From NCBI RefSeq assembly GCF_002786295.1, contig NZ_PGTC01000018.1, positions 1-64,000 on the forward strand: a stretch of 64,000 nt of DNA, written 5' to 3'. Of the stretch, positions 49,890 through 58,711 are shown one piece after another. The position numbers and the translations under genes are program-made. The stretch comes from Pseudooceanicola marinus. GTDB taxonomy: Bacteria > Pseudomonadota > Alphaproteobacteria > Rhodobacterales > Rhodobacteraceae. The notes under the pieces were generated by a model. That model made no database searches. It was not told the DNA's origin and saw only the letters and a program-made list of their open reading frames with translations. Every line of letters begins with the position of its first letter. The first letter of the stretch is position 1.

Positions 49890-51259
49890 GCTGCCTCCTT
49901 GGCGGGTGATTTCACGGAGTTGATGGCGAGGACCAGGGCCAGAACAAGCAGCACGGCATCCGCGATGGGAAAGGCATACCACAGTCCATCGATCCCAGAG
50001 ACCTTCCCCAGGACAATGAGCAGCGCGGGGGTCAGCAGCCATGGCTTTGCCAGCGTCAGCACCGCGGTCCGGACGGGGAAGCCCAGGGCCTGGAAATGCA
50101 TGGCGAGGACAAGAACCGGGCCGGTGATGACATATAGGGCCGTCATCGGACGCAGGATCGTGACGACTGCCGCGACGACTTCCGGATCGCCCGAAAATAG
50201 CGCGCCCAGTTGCGCGCCGGCCAACGCGCCGGCCAGAGTCACGCCCATGCACCAGAGGAACGCGCTTCCCATCGCAAGCCGCAGGGCGGCGCCGGCCCGA
50301 TCCATGCGGCCTGCGCCAGCGTTGTTGCCGGTGATGCTCTGGGTGGTCAGAGCGATCGCCATCTGCGGCAGGAAGGCCAGCCCGAGGATCCGCGTCACCG
50401 CACCGTAGGCGGCGATATAGGCGGCGGATTCGGCGCCAGCGGTGCCGATGATACGAAGGACCGTGCTGGCCACCAGGGCCATGCCGACAAAGGTCAGGCA
50501 GAGCGGAAGGCCGAGCGAAAGCATCCGCCCCCAGCCTGACAGCCAGCTCGCCTGCCGCAGGACCCCAAGGGGCAGAAGCTCGTGATCGCAGGCCCGCAGC
50601 CCCAGCAACAGCGCCAGGCCAAGGGCCTGCGCGACCACGGTGCCAAGGGCCGACCCGGCCACGCCGAGCCCAAGAAGCACGATCGCGACATAGTTGGCTC
50701 CGGCATTCAGCAAGTTCACCAGCACCGAAAGCAAGGCAATGTGCCCGGCCCGCCCTTCACTGCGCAGGGCGTCGGCGTGCAGGCCCAGACCGAACTGGAT
50801 CGGGGCGCCAAGGATCAGGATCAGCAGATAGCTCTGCGCAGACCCCGCCACCGCCGCGTCTCCGGCGGCAAGCGCGGAGAGTATGGCAGGGCCAAGGCTC
50901 AGCGCTGCCGCGATCAGCACCGCGCTCAGGGCGAGCGCGAGGCCATGGCCTCCTGCGAAGACCTCTCCCGCCTCTCGGCGCGCCCCGGCCCCCAGATGGC
51001 GGGCAAGCAGGCTGGCCATGCCGCCCCCCGCCAGAGTGGTCAGAGCCGTCAGCAACATGACGACCGGAAAGGCCAGGCTGACCGCCGCCAGGGCCTGGGC
51101 GCCGACGAAACGACCGACGAAGATCCCGTCGATCACGTTCAGCAGGCCGCCCGTCGACATCACGACGGCCATGGGCAGGGCATTCGATAGGAACAATCGC
51201 CCGACGGGCCGGGTCAGAAAGCGGTTCTCGATTCTATTAGGGGCAGGTCCTAAGGACAT
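49886..51259 (-). CDS. MATE family efflux transporter
   Basis: 457 residues with about 12 hydrophobic helices in two similar halves. Na+ or H+ driven multidrug/toxin antiporter. Typical N-terminal region: LPMAVVMSTGGLLNVIDGIFVGRFVGAQALAAV, with the family G-x-x-VD-x-x-F-x-G pattern. The second half has GLAFLPQMAIALTTQSITGNNAGA. Substrate unknown. Translationally coupled to the glyoxalase-related gene downstream. No regulator is adjacent. Confidence 0.9.
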   Translation of the reverse strand: MSLGPAPNRIENRFLTRPVGRLFLSNALPMAVVMSTGGLLNVIDGIFVGRFVGAQALAAVSLAFPVVMLLTALTTLAGGGMASLLARHLGAGARREAGEVFAGGHGLALALSAVLIAAALSLGPAILSALAAGDAAVAGSAQSYLLILILGAPIQFGLGLHADALRSEGRAGHIALLSVLVNLLNAGANYVAIVLLGLGVAGSALGTVVAQALGLALLLGLRACDHELLPLGVLRQASWLSGWGRMLSLGLPLCLTFVGMALVASTVLRIIGTAGAESAAYIAAYGAVTRILGLAFLPQMAIALTTQSITGNNAGAGRMDRAGAALRLAMGSAFLWCMGVTLAGALAGAQLGALFSGDPEVVAAVVTILRPMTALYVITGPVLVLAMHFQALGFPVRTAVLTLAKPWLLTPALLIVLGKVSGIDGLWYAFPIADAVLLVLALVLAINSVKSPAKEAA

Positions 51260-51763
51260 TGCTCACTCCTCCGGGGGAGGCATTTCGGATCGGGAGGGAG
51301 CCTGCATTACCCACCTGCGAAATGCTTCGAGGGTGAGATGTCGTCTTGCTCCGGGCTTCACCGTGACTCGCGTCCGCAGGCGGCAGGTGCCCGGCACCTT
51401 GTGCGCTCGATAGGGCGAAATTCCCCGAAGGGCAAGATGGCAAACCGGCACGTAGAAGGTGCATCTGCCCAGATGCCCAAAAGCAGCGGCATGGAACCCG
51501 ACCAACGCTTTGGGCGCCGTGTGGACCTCTGCCGCAACCGTCACCGATGTCAGCTTCGGACTGGCTACGGTCATTCGCCGCGCCTGAGACTGACGGCAGC
51601 TTTGCGCAGGAAACGGCCCTCGCAGCACGCGCGTCTGTCCCTCGGCTTCTCGGTCCTTCCGGCCCACACTGGACTTCCATGCAATCCGCGGCCAAGGTCT
51701 GCTTCGAGCCCTACCTACGGCTCCGATGGCCTTGCCGAACGCGGATGTTCCCTTTGTGTTTCC
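51260..51763. other. non-coding stretch with a degraded dispersed repeat
   Basis: 504 bases. No gene is supported; long frames here have atypical codons. Contains GGTCATTCGCCGC at 51569-51581, a motif that recurs in three other gaps of this accessory region (58385, 60133 and, inverted, 63152). Confidence 0.4.
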
Positions 51764-52015
51764 ATGAGTACATCCAAGACCGGAAGAAGCGAATTTACAA
51801 TGCGCCAATCGTTACGAACTAAAGCAATCGGAATCTGCAACGACAAGATTGCCAAGAGAGGCGAGACGGTAGGTCTTTCTATGCGTCTTTTTGCGAACAA
51901 GAATGATGACCCAGAGCTGCTCATGGAAGCAGCCGAATGGTGGATCAAGACCCATGAACTTGATCATTTCGAGAAGGCGACGAAGATCCGGGACATGATC
52001 CGTTCGGGCGTTTGA
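51764..52015 (+). CDS. small hypothetical protein
   Basis: 83 residues; a start at 51800 (MRQSLRTKAIGICNDKIAKR) is also possible. The protein is predicted helical: SMRLFANKNDDPELLMEAAE, then WWIKTHELDHFEKATKIRDM. The sequence looks like a conserved cytoplasmic protein rather than a chance frame, but I cannot name a family. Lies alone between non-coding stretches. Confidence 0.55.
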   Translation: MSTSKTGRSEFTMRQSLRTKAIGICNDKIAKRGETVGLSMRLFANKNDDPELLMEAAEWWIKTHELDHFEKATKIRDMIRSGV

Positions 52016-52306
52016 GTAACGGCAGCTTCATCCGCATAGCAGACCTCGGTGTAAACTGCAGCGAAGATCCGGTTCCCGCCCTTCTTGTCAGCACTGTGCG
52101 TCATGCTGCGGCTTGCACGAATGTCGTGGAAAGGCTGTTTGGTGGATTGACGCGCATCAGAATGGCCAGGGCAAGCTTTGCGCTGTCGTCACCGGCGGCC
52201 AGGGCCACTCCCTTTTGGCCAGACGACGCCTTGCCCCTTTGAGATCGCCTATGCCAACCTTGAAACCTCCTGTAGTGCCTACCTGAATCCAGTCGCTTCC
52301 GAGATC

Positions 52307-53098
52307 GTGTCCGCCAGAGCCAGCATATTGTCCCGCCTCCATCTTCAGGGGCTGCGCCACTTCGAACCTGTGGTGCGCCTCGGGACGTTTGAGGCGGCGG
52401 CGCGCGAGCTAAATGTCACTCCCGGCGCAGTCAGCCAGCAAATTCGTCGGCTGGAAGACGGTTTGGGCGTGTCCTTGTTTCACCGGTACGGTAACCGTTC
52501 GGAGCCTACCGACGCGGCGCGGCAGATCGCGCAGACCCTTTCCGATGCCTTCGAGCAGATCGAACAGGCACTGGAGATCGGCACCGGAAAGTCCGGCTCT
52601 GCTTCGGTCAAGATCAAGCTCTATCAGACGTGGGCGAACCCCTGGCTCATTCCTCGGCTGGAAGCGTTCTCACAGCAATATCCGGACATCTCCGTCGAAT
52701 TCGAAACCGGTATCGAGAGTGTCGACGCGGGATGGGCTGACCTTGACATGGCGCTCAGCATGCGGCCATAGGAGTCGCCCGACATTACCCGCGTGCCACT
52801 GTTCACGCCGCACCTTCTGGCGGTCTGCACGCCCGCTGTCGCCGAGCGGCTGGGTCCAAAGGTGGACCTGTCGCTCACGACGCGGATCGCCTCGCGCAAC
52901 CGCATGGAAGACTGGCCCAACTGGATGGCCGCCGCCGGACGGACCTGGGATGACAAGAAGCCCCTCATGGTGTTCTCGAACTCGACGCTGGTCTACGAGG
53001 CTGCCTTGGCCGGGAACGGGGTGGCAATTGCTCAGTTGGAGCTGGTTTTGCAAGACCTTGCCGAGGGGCGGTTGGTGCGCCCCGCCCGCTTGTCGCGC
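52307..53098 (+). pseudogene. LysR-family regulator, nonsense codon and 3' truncation
   Basis: The N-terminal helix-turn-helix is clear: RHFEPVVRLGTFEAAARELN then VTPGAVSQQIRRLEDGLG. The effector domain begins SVKIKLYQTWANPWLIPRLE. An in-frame TAG at 52769 interrupts it after ALSMRP. The same frame then continues with family-like sequence (FTPHLLAVCTPAVAERLG, FSNSTLVYEAALAGNGVAI, LAEGRLVRPARL). Homology ends at about 53098, where the frame runs into an oppositely oriented hydrolase fragment. One point mutation and one deletion have broken it. The start (GTG at 52307) is approximate. Confidence 0.8.
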
Positions 53099-53298
53099 CG
53101 TTGCCAGGCCCCGGGATGGAAGAAGACAACGACAGGCAACGGACGCTCTGCGCCTTCCGGCAGATACACGTCGTAGGCCTGACGTTCGTGGGGCCCGAAC
53201 GAGACGTCATGGATCACCTCGACGCCCGGAGGAACCTCCGGCAAGGGGATGACGGTCCCGGTATGTTGCGGTTTTGCTGGGGTCTGCGTATCGGTCAT
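53099..53298 (-). pseudogene. alpha/beta hydrolase, 5' fragment only
   Basis: About 65 residues remain: MTDTQTPAKPQHTGTVIPLP, then VEVIHDVSFGPHERQAYDVY and LPVVVFFHPGAW. The last piece is the oxyanion-hole region (HGGGW-like) of esterase/lipase-type hydrolases. Homology stops at about 53100, at the junction with the LysR remnant. The nucleophile elbow and rest of the enzyme are missing. A deletion between two convergent genes explains both truncations. Confidence 0.7.
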
Positions 53299-53352
53299 GG
53301 GAAGTCCTTTTGAAAGCCCGGACCTGTGTCGGTCCGAGCATGTCTGCGATCA

Positions 53353-54423
53353 TCAGGGCAGCTTGAAGCCGACCTTTTCGGCATACCAATCTGCCAGCCA
53401 GGCGCGGGCCTCGGGCGACATGCCCGTCACGGTGCCCCAAAGAGCCTGGGCGTCCTCCCCGGTGTAGAGGTCGTAACCGCCGAGCGACTTTTCGTTGGCC
53501 GCACGGAAATCCGGATCGGCGATGACCTTCTCGAAGGCGCGGCTGCAGGCTTCGACCACCTCGGGGGAGGCCGTAGACGGCAGAACGATGGCCTTGCCGA
53601 CGGTGATGGCCGAGCTGGTCAGCGCGTAGTAGGCCTCATAGGCGGGGCCGCTTAGCGGTTCGCCATGGACCTCCTCGTAGAGCTCGATGAAGGTCGGCAC
53701 GTCGGGGAAGTTCGGGTCGCGCACGATCTCACCCGAGGGGGCGATGACACCGCCGGCCATCATGGTGATCGCCTTGCCCTCGTCCACCAGCGGCTGGACG
53801 CTGCGCGTGTAGGCCGCGGTGGTCTGGTGGTCGACATTGAACTCGCCACGCTCAAATCCGATGCGGCCGCCCCCGCGCTCAAGTCCCCAGACGGATTTGA
53901 CGTCGAAACCAAGCAGGTCGAAGGACAGCACGGTCAGAATGTCGGCCGAGTCCTGACGCCCGCCGCCGAACACGAGATCCGCGCCTTTCATGCCCTCGAT
54001 GTCGCCCGTCTCCGTCGCGCCGGTGGTCGGCGAAACGTAGTAGAGGGGACCCATCGGCGCGATGAACACCGGTACGAACTCATCCAGCGTGAAGCTGATC
54101 TGCGGCGCCCCCAGCGTCTTGGCGATGAAAATCGACGAGGACATGGCCAAGAAGTCCGATCCATCCGAACTGGCGCGTTTGCTAAAGCGGTTGGCAGCAG
54201 GAATACCGCCGCCGCCCGGCTCGTTTCGGACAAGTATCGTAGGTTCGTTCTCGAACGCCTTGGACAGATAGGGCGCAACCGCGCGGACCAGCGTATCGCT
54301 GCCGCCGCCTTCGCCAAACGGCACGGTGGCGTTGATCCGGTTCAGACCCAGATCCTGCGCGGTGGCAGGCAGGCTGGCCCCAAGGGCAACAGCCCCGGCA
54401 AGCAAGATGGTTTTGAGTTTCAT
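53353..54423 (-). CDS. tctC: tripartite tricarboxylate transporter substrate-binding protein (TctC family)
   Basis: 356 residues. A signal peptide (MKLKTILLAGAVALGASLPA, cut after TAQ) precedes the Bug/TctC fold: NRINATVPFGEGGGSDTLVR, ILVRNEPGGGGIPAANRF and, near the end, PEVVEACSRAFEKVIADPDF. Captures carboxylates in the periplasm for the TctAB membrane part. The ligand is unknown. The gene starts 16 bases after the tctAB frame ends. It appears intact although its partner is broken. Confidence 0.9.
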   Translation of the reverse strand: MKLKTILLAGAVALGASLPATAQDLGLNRINATVPFGEGGGSDTLVRAVAPYLSKAFENEPTILVRNEPGGGGIPAANRFSKRASSDGSDFLAMSSSIFIAKTLGAPQISFTLDEFVPVFIAPMGPLYYVSPTTGATETGDIEGMKGADLVFGGGRQDSADILTVLSFDLLGFDVKSVWGLERGGGRIGFERGEFNVDHQTTAAYTRSVQPLVDEGKAITMMAGGVIAPSGEIVRDPNFPDVPTFIELYEEVHGEPLSGPAYEAYYALTSSAITVGKAIVLPSTASPEVVEACSRAFEKVIADPDFRAANEKSLGGYDLYTGEDAQALWGTVTGMSPEARAWLADWYAEKVGFKLP

Positions 54424-54439
54424 GATCGTCTTCTCCTCC

Positions 54440-56386
54440 TCAGAAGTAATCCCACGGGTTCAGTGACAGGACCCAGCCATCAGGCAGGAAGGTCCCGGAT
54501 TGATAGGTCAGGAATAGGTAGACCCCGATGATGCTCACCACGCCCAAGGCCACGGCCCATGGCTTGGCGCGGGCCTCGACCGTCAGGAAGGCCGCCATGA
54601 AGAGCGCCGCTCCGGCGAAAAAGCCGAAACAGGCGATGGACAGCACTGCCGCGATCAGCCACGCCGCCGTGTGCCAGAAGGACACCGAGTAGCGCGGGCC
54701 GGTGACATGGCTGTCCTCCAGAGCCGAGGGCGCGCCGCGGCCCAGTTGCAGCAAGATCACCGCGCAGGCCGCCAAGCCAACGCCGCCGGCGACCATCGGG
54801 AACATGCGCCCCAGCGGTTGCAGGTCCTTCACCATCCACAGCGCCGCCGCAAAGAACACCGCCAGCAGTGCGGGCAGCACCAGTTGGGTTGGGCGGGTCT
54901 GGCGGATCCGGTCGATTTCCTCCGGATTGCCGGCGATCTTCGTCATCTGCTGCTTGATCGAGGCCCCCAGGATCAGCAGAACCACGGCCAGCAGGATCAG
55001 CACGATGGGCCGCGACAGGAAGTCGGTCAGGCTATAGAGCTGGGCCGTCTGGTAGAGCGACTTCTCAAGGTTCTGCTGCAGGACAAAGCCGATCAGGAAG
55101 GCCGGGCGGGAAAAACCGAACCGCCGCATCGCGACGCCGATGACGCCGAAGAGCAGGATCAGAAACAGGTCGCGCGGGTCTCGGTTGATCTGCAGCGTGG
55201 CAAAGGAGATCGCCACGATCAGGAAGGGTGCAATTCAGCTGAAGGGGATCAGCGTCAGCTTGGCCAGATGCCGGGAGAACAGGAAGCAGGCTCCCGCGCC
55301 GAGGATATTGGCCAGAGCGAGGCTCCAGATCATAAGGTAGGTCAGGTCGATATCCTGCGTCAGCATGCCCGGCCCCGGCTGGATGCCGATCAGGATCAGG
55401 GCCGACAGCAGCAGCGCGGTGGAGCCGGACCCCGGCACGCCGAACAGCAGCGTCGGCACCAGCGCCCCGCCCATGACCGCGTTGTTCGAGCTTTCGACGC
55501 CGATCACGCCGCGCACGTCGCCCTTGCCGAACTGACTCTTGTCCTTGGCCGACCGAACAGTCTGGCCGTAGACGATCCAGTCCACCACCGCGCCACCGAC
55601 ACCCGGCATGGCGCCGACCAGGCAGCCTACGGTTGCCGATCGCAATACGATCCACTTGTTGCGCAGGACGTCGATGACCCCTTGCCGGGTGCCATTGCCA
55701 AGGCTTGGGCGATCCGAGATCGAACGGTTCTGCTGGATCAGGTCGGCGATCTCGGGGATAACGAAGACCACGATCACGCAGGCGATCAACGGCAGGCCGT
55801 CCCCCAGATAGAACAGCCCCAGATCAAGCCGTTGCTCGCCGCTGGCAGGCGCAAAGCCGACCGAGGCCACGACCATGCCGAAGGCGCAGATCGCCACACC
55901 CTTGGGCAGACTCTTGCCCGAAAGCGCCGCCACGCTGGCCACCCCAAAGAGGATCATCATCAGGATTTCGGGAATGCCGAACCACAGGATAACCTGCTTG
56001 GCCGACTGCAGAGTCAGGGTCAGGACAAGCGCCCCGAACAATCCGCCAATCACTGAACTGAGAAAGCCGGCCGACAGCGCCCTTGCCGCCTGTCCCTGTT
56101 TGGCCATGGGGAAGCCATCCAGCACCGTGGCCTGGGACGAGGCCGATCCCGGCACGCCCAAGAGGACCGAGGTGATGGTATCGCCCGTGCTGACCGTGGC
56201 GAGCATCCCGATGACCATCGCCATCGCCGCGCTTGGCTCCATGCCGTAGATGAAGGTAAACAATAGAGAAAGGCCCGCTGCCCCACCAAGCGCTGGCAGG
56301 ATGCCCACCACGAGCCCCAGCAAAGCGCCGAACATCAGATAAAGAACCGCCGACGTACCCCTCAGCGCCTGGAACGCCTCGATCAT
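54440..56386 (-). pseudogene. tctA: TctA-TctB fused transporter membrane subunit with one in-frame TGA
   Basis: Reading from 56386, TctA is normal for 384 residues: GLVVGILPALGGAAGLSLLF, LGVPGSASSQATVLDGFPMA, GALVPTLLFGVPGSGSTALL. A TGA at 55235-55237 follows LTLIPFS. The same frame continues at once with IAPFLIVAISFATLQINRDP and the rest of TctA, then a TctB-like four-helix domain up to 54440. The total would be ~648 residues, a TctA-TctB fusion. A TGG to TGA change (Trp to stop) fits best. Re-initiation at an internal start would give only the C-terminal part. Sequencing error is possible. Confidence 0.8.
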
Positions 56387-56650
56387 GTATCCTCCCTCAT
56401 CGGCTCTCCCTGCCGACCGGGCCTACCGTGTCACTCGGGTAGGATTAGTGAAAATGAAAAAATCTACTTGTTGCGTTAGTTTTTCTAAGTCTTTCAGATC
56501 TAACCGAGGTGAGGGTTCAACGGTTGCTAGGGCCGCGAGAATAGGTGTTCGAGACCGGAAATATCCAGTAAAGTGCTGCCGTTTCTGGCCTATCCAGCGA
56601 AAGACCGCTCACTGAGTTTGCTGCCTATTGCCTTTGCAGTCGCAGCGAAC

Positions 56651-56722
56651 ATCGCTCATCCGACCGCGCTGCGTGACCACGATCAGGTCGACCCCGCGGA
56701 CGGTTGAGAGGCGGTGCGCGGT
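56651..56722 (-). pseudogene. remnant of an ABC exporter ATPase
   Basis: One minus-strand frame reads TAHRLSTVRGVDLIVVTQRG. This is the H-loop and following strand of exporter-type ABC ATPases (consensus IAHRLST..AD.I.V...G). No Walker motifs, start or longer frame are present. The fragment lies within 160 bases of the left end of the insertion sequence. The rest of 56387-56805 has no gene; 56440-56500 is AT-rich and may hold the tct promoter. Confidence 0.55.
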
Positions 56723-56805
56723 GTGCATTTGCCACCATCTGAGTGGCCGCTCCCGCCAGCCAAGCTTGATAAGCGCGCATCCGCGGCGAAGGTCCAGAAT
56801 GGGCG

Positions 56806-58374
56806 GATGGTGTTGAAAAACTCCGCGCTTGCCGGGGGCCGAAGCTTCTGATTCCCTTTATTTACGGGAGCGGGAGGGCACGGGATGCTGGGAACTCAAA
56901 AGGCGCATGCGCGGCTGTTCTACGAGTTCGATCTCGAGACGCATATTCCGGCGAACCACCTCGTGCGCGGGATCGACCGGTTCCTCGATCTACGCGAACT
57001 GCACGCAGATCTTCGCGGCTTTTACAGTCACACCGGGCGGCCATCGGTCGACCCGGAACTCATTATCCGCATGCTCGTCATCGGCTATGTGATGGGGATC
57101 AGGTCGGAACGCCGGCTGTGCCAGGAGGTCCATCTCAACCTGGCGTATCGATGGTTCTGTCGCCTCGGTCTCGAAGACAAGATCCCAGATCACTCGACCT
57201 TTTCGAAGCTGCGCCACGGCAAGTTCCGTGAGAGCGACCTGTTCCGCCGCCTGTTCGAGGACGTCGTCGCGACGTGCATTACCGAGGGCCTCGTTGGCGG
57301 AACCGGGTTCGCCGTCGATGCCAGTCTGATCAGCGCGGATGTCCAGAAGCAGAGCTCCAGCAGAGCCGAGGACTGGGATGCCGATGCGATCGATCCTTTG
57401 GAGGCTCCGCGCGCCGTTCGCGAGTATCTCGACGCGCTCGACGAAGCGGCGTTCGGCGCGGCCACGACGGTGACGCCGAAGTTCACCGCTCATGCCGATC
57501 CGGCAAGCCAGTGGACGGCCGCGCGCAAGGGTCCGGCCTTCTTTGCCTATTCCGACAACTACCTGATCGACACCGATCACGGGATCATCATGGACGTCGA
57601 GGCGACGAGGTCGGTCCGGCAGGCAGAGGTCGGGTCGGCCCGCACGATGCTGGACCGGACCGAACGGCGTTTTGGTCTCCGTCCGGACTGGCTGGCTGCC
57701 GACACGGCCTACGGTTCGGAAGAGAACCTCGTCTGGCTGACGCTGAAGCGGCAGATCCTTCCCTTCATCCCGGTCTTCGACAAGTCCGAGCGCACGGACG
57801 GGACCTGGTCTCGGTCCGACTTCACGTGGGATGAGGAAGGCGATCGCTACCTCTGCCCCGAGGGCAAGGAGCTCCGGCATTCCCGGCGCAACTATTCCGA
57901 TCCGGGCCGCTCGGCGACAGGGATGAGGCCGCGGCGGTATCGCGCGCTGAAGGCGGACTGTCAGGACTGCCCGTCAAAGGCCAAGTGCTGTCCGAAGAGC
58001 GACGTGCGCAGCATCAATCGTGAGAAATACGAGATCGTCCGGGACCTCGCCCGAGCCTGCACGGCTTCCGCATTTAACGAGGTGGCACAGCGGCGGCGGA
58101 AAAAGGTCGAGATGCTGTTCGCTCACCTGAAGCGGATCCTGGGCCTCGGGAGACTCCGGCTCAGGGGCCCGCTTGGCTCGAAAGACGAGTTCACCTTGGC
58201 CGCAACGGCCCAAAACCTCCGGAAACTGGCGAAACTCCGGCCACAGAGCTCCAATGGAGCGGCGCCCGCATGAAGCGGACGAGTGCGCCCCGTCAAAATC
58301 CCCGATCCTCTCGCTGACCCGTCATTCCGCGGCCAACTCGACCAGCGCCACAACAGGCGTTTTTCAACATCATC
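56806..58374 (+). mobile_element. IS1182-like insertion sequence
   Basis: About 1.57 kb with one transposase gene. The ends are inverted: GATGGTGTTGAAAAAC on the left (56806) and GATGATGTTGAAAAAC read inward from the right (58374). GGCG occurs directly outside both ends (56802-56805 and 58375-58378) and may be a target duplication. The element is complete and the gene is intact, which suggests a recent insertion. Confidence 0.8.
56885..58273 (+). CDS. IS1182-family transposase
   Basis: 462 residues. The N-terminal DUF772-type domain reads YEFDLETHIPANHLVRGIDR, GRPSVDPELIIRMLVIGYVM, then NLAYRWFCRLGLEDKIPDHS. A DDE nuclease core follows: VDASLISADV (first Asp), WLAADTAYGSEENL (second Asp) and RRKKVEMLFAHLKRILGLGR with the Glu. 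A Cys cluster (DCQDCPSKAKCC) precedes it, typical of the family. Start ATG at 56885. No frameshift, so probably active. Confidence 0.92.
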   Translation: MLGTQKAHARLFYEFDLETHIPANHLVRGIDRFLDLRELHADLRGFYSHTGRPSVDPELIIRMLVIGYVMGIRSERRLCQEVHLNLAYRWFCRLGLEDKIPDHSTFSKLRHGKFRESDLFRRLFEDVVATCITEGLVGGTGFAVDASLISADVQKQSSSRAEDWDADAIDPLEAPRAVREYLDALDEAAFGAATTVTPKFTAHADPASQWTAARKGPAFFAYSDNYLIDTDHGIIMDVEATRSVRQAEVGSARTMLDRTERRFGLRPDWLAADTAYGSEENLVWLTLKRQILPFIPVFDKSERTDGTWSRSDFTWDEEGDRYLCPEGKELRHSRRNYSDPGRSATGMRPRRYRALKADCQDCPSKAKCCPKSDVRSINREKYEIVRDLARACTASAFNEVAQRRRKKVEMLFAHLKRILGLGRLRLRGPLGSKDEFTLAATAQNLRKLAKLRPQSSNGAAPA

Positions 58375-58711
58375 GGCGGGAAGCCGTCGTTCGCCGCACC
58401 ATGGGCGAACGACCGGACTGCGCAGGAAGCAGCCGACCTGCTCCCTGCTTTGATCGCCTCTGACGTCGCTTAGACTTGTTTCTGATCCCTCTACGCGGCA
58501 CGCGCCCGACATTGCGAAGCGCGCGCTCGCACCGACCGGCGTCGCGCGACAAGCAGAGGAAAATCGCGCTGTCGCGTGCGTTCGAGGCTGTGTCGCTTTC
58601 CGCCATGTGTTCTGATCCGCCAAAGATAGCATCCGGTGAACGAGGCCCTGCATTCCGCGGCATGCCGACATGCGGAGTCTCGCCTGTGCAAGATCTATGG
58701 AGGAGACGCAC
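58375..58711. other. non-coding stretch between the IS and fdhA
   Basis: 337 bases without a supported gene. GTCGTTCGCC and GGCGAACGAC (58386-58413) form a perfect 10-bp inverted repeat. The 16-base sequence GCGAACGACCGGACTG at 58405 recurs exactly at 63155. The fdhA promoter should lie towards the right end. Confidence 0.45.

Noticed and set aside
54440-55216. Independent 258-residue TctB gene
   Set aside because: The first part is the missing C-terminus of TctA in the same frame, so it is the downstream half of a broken fusion gene rather than a separate gene.
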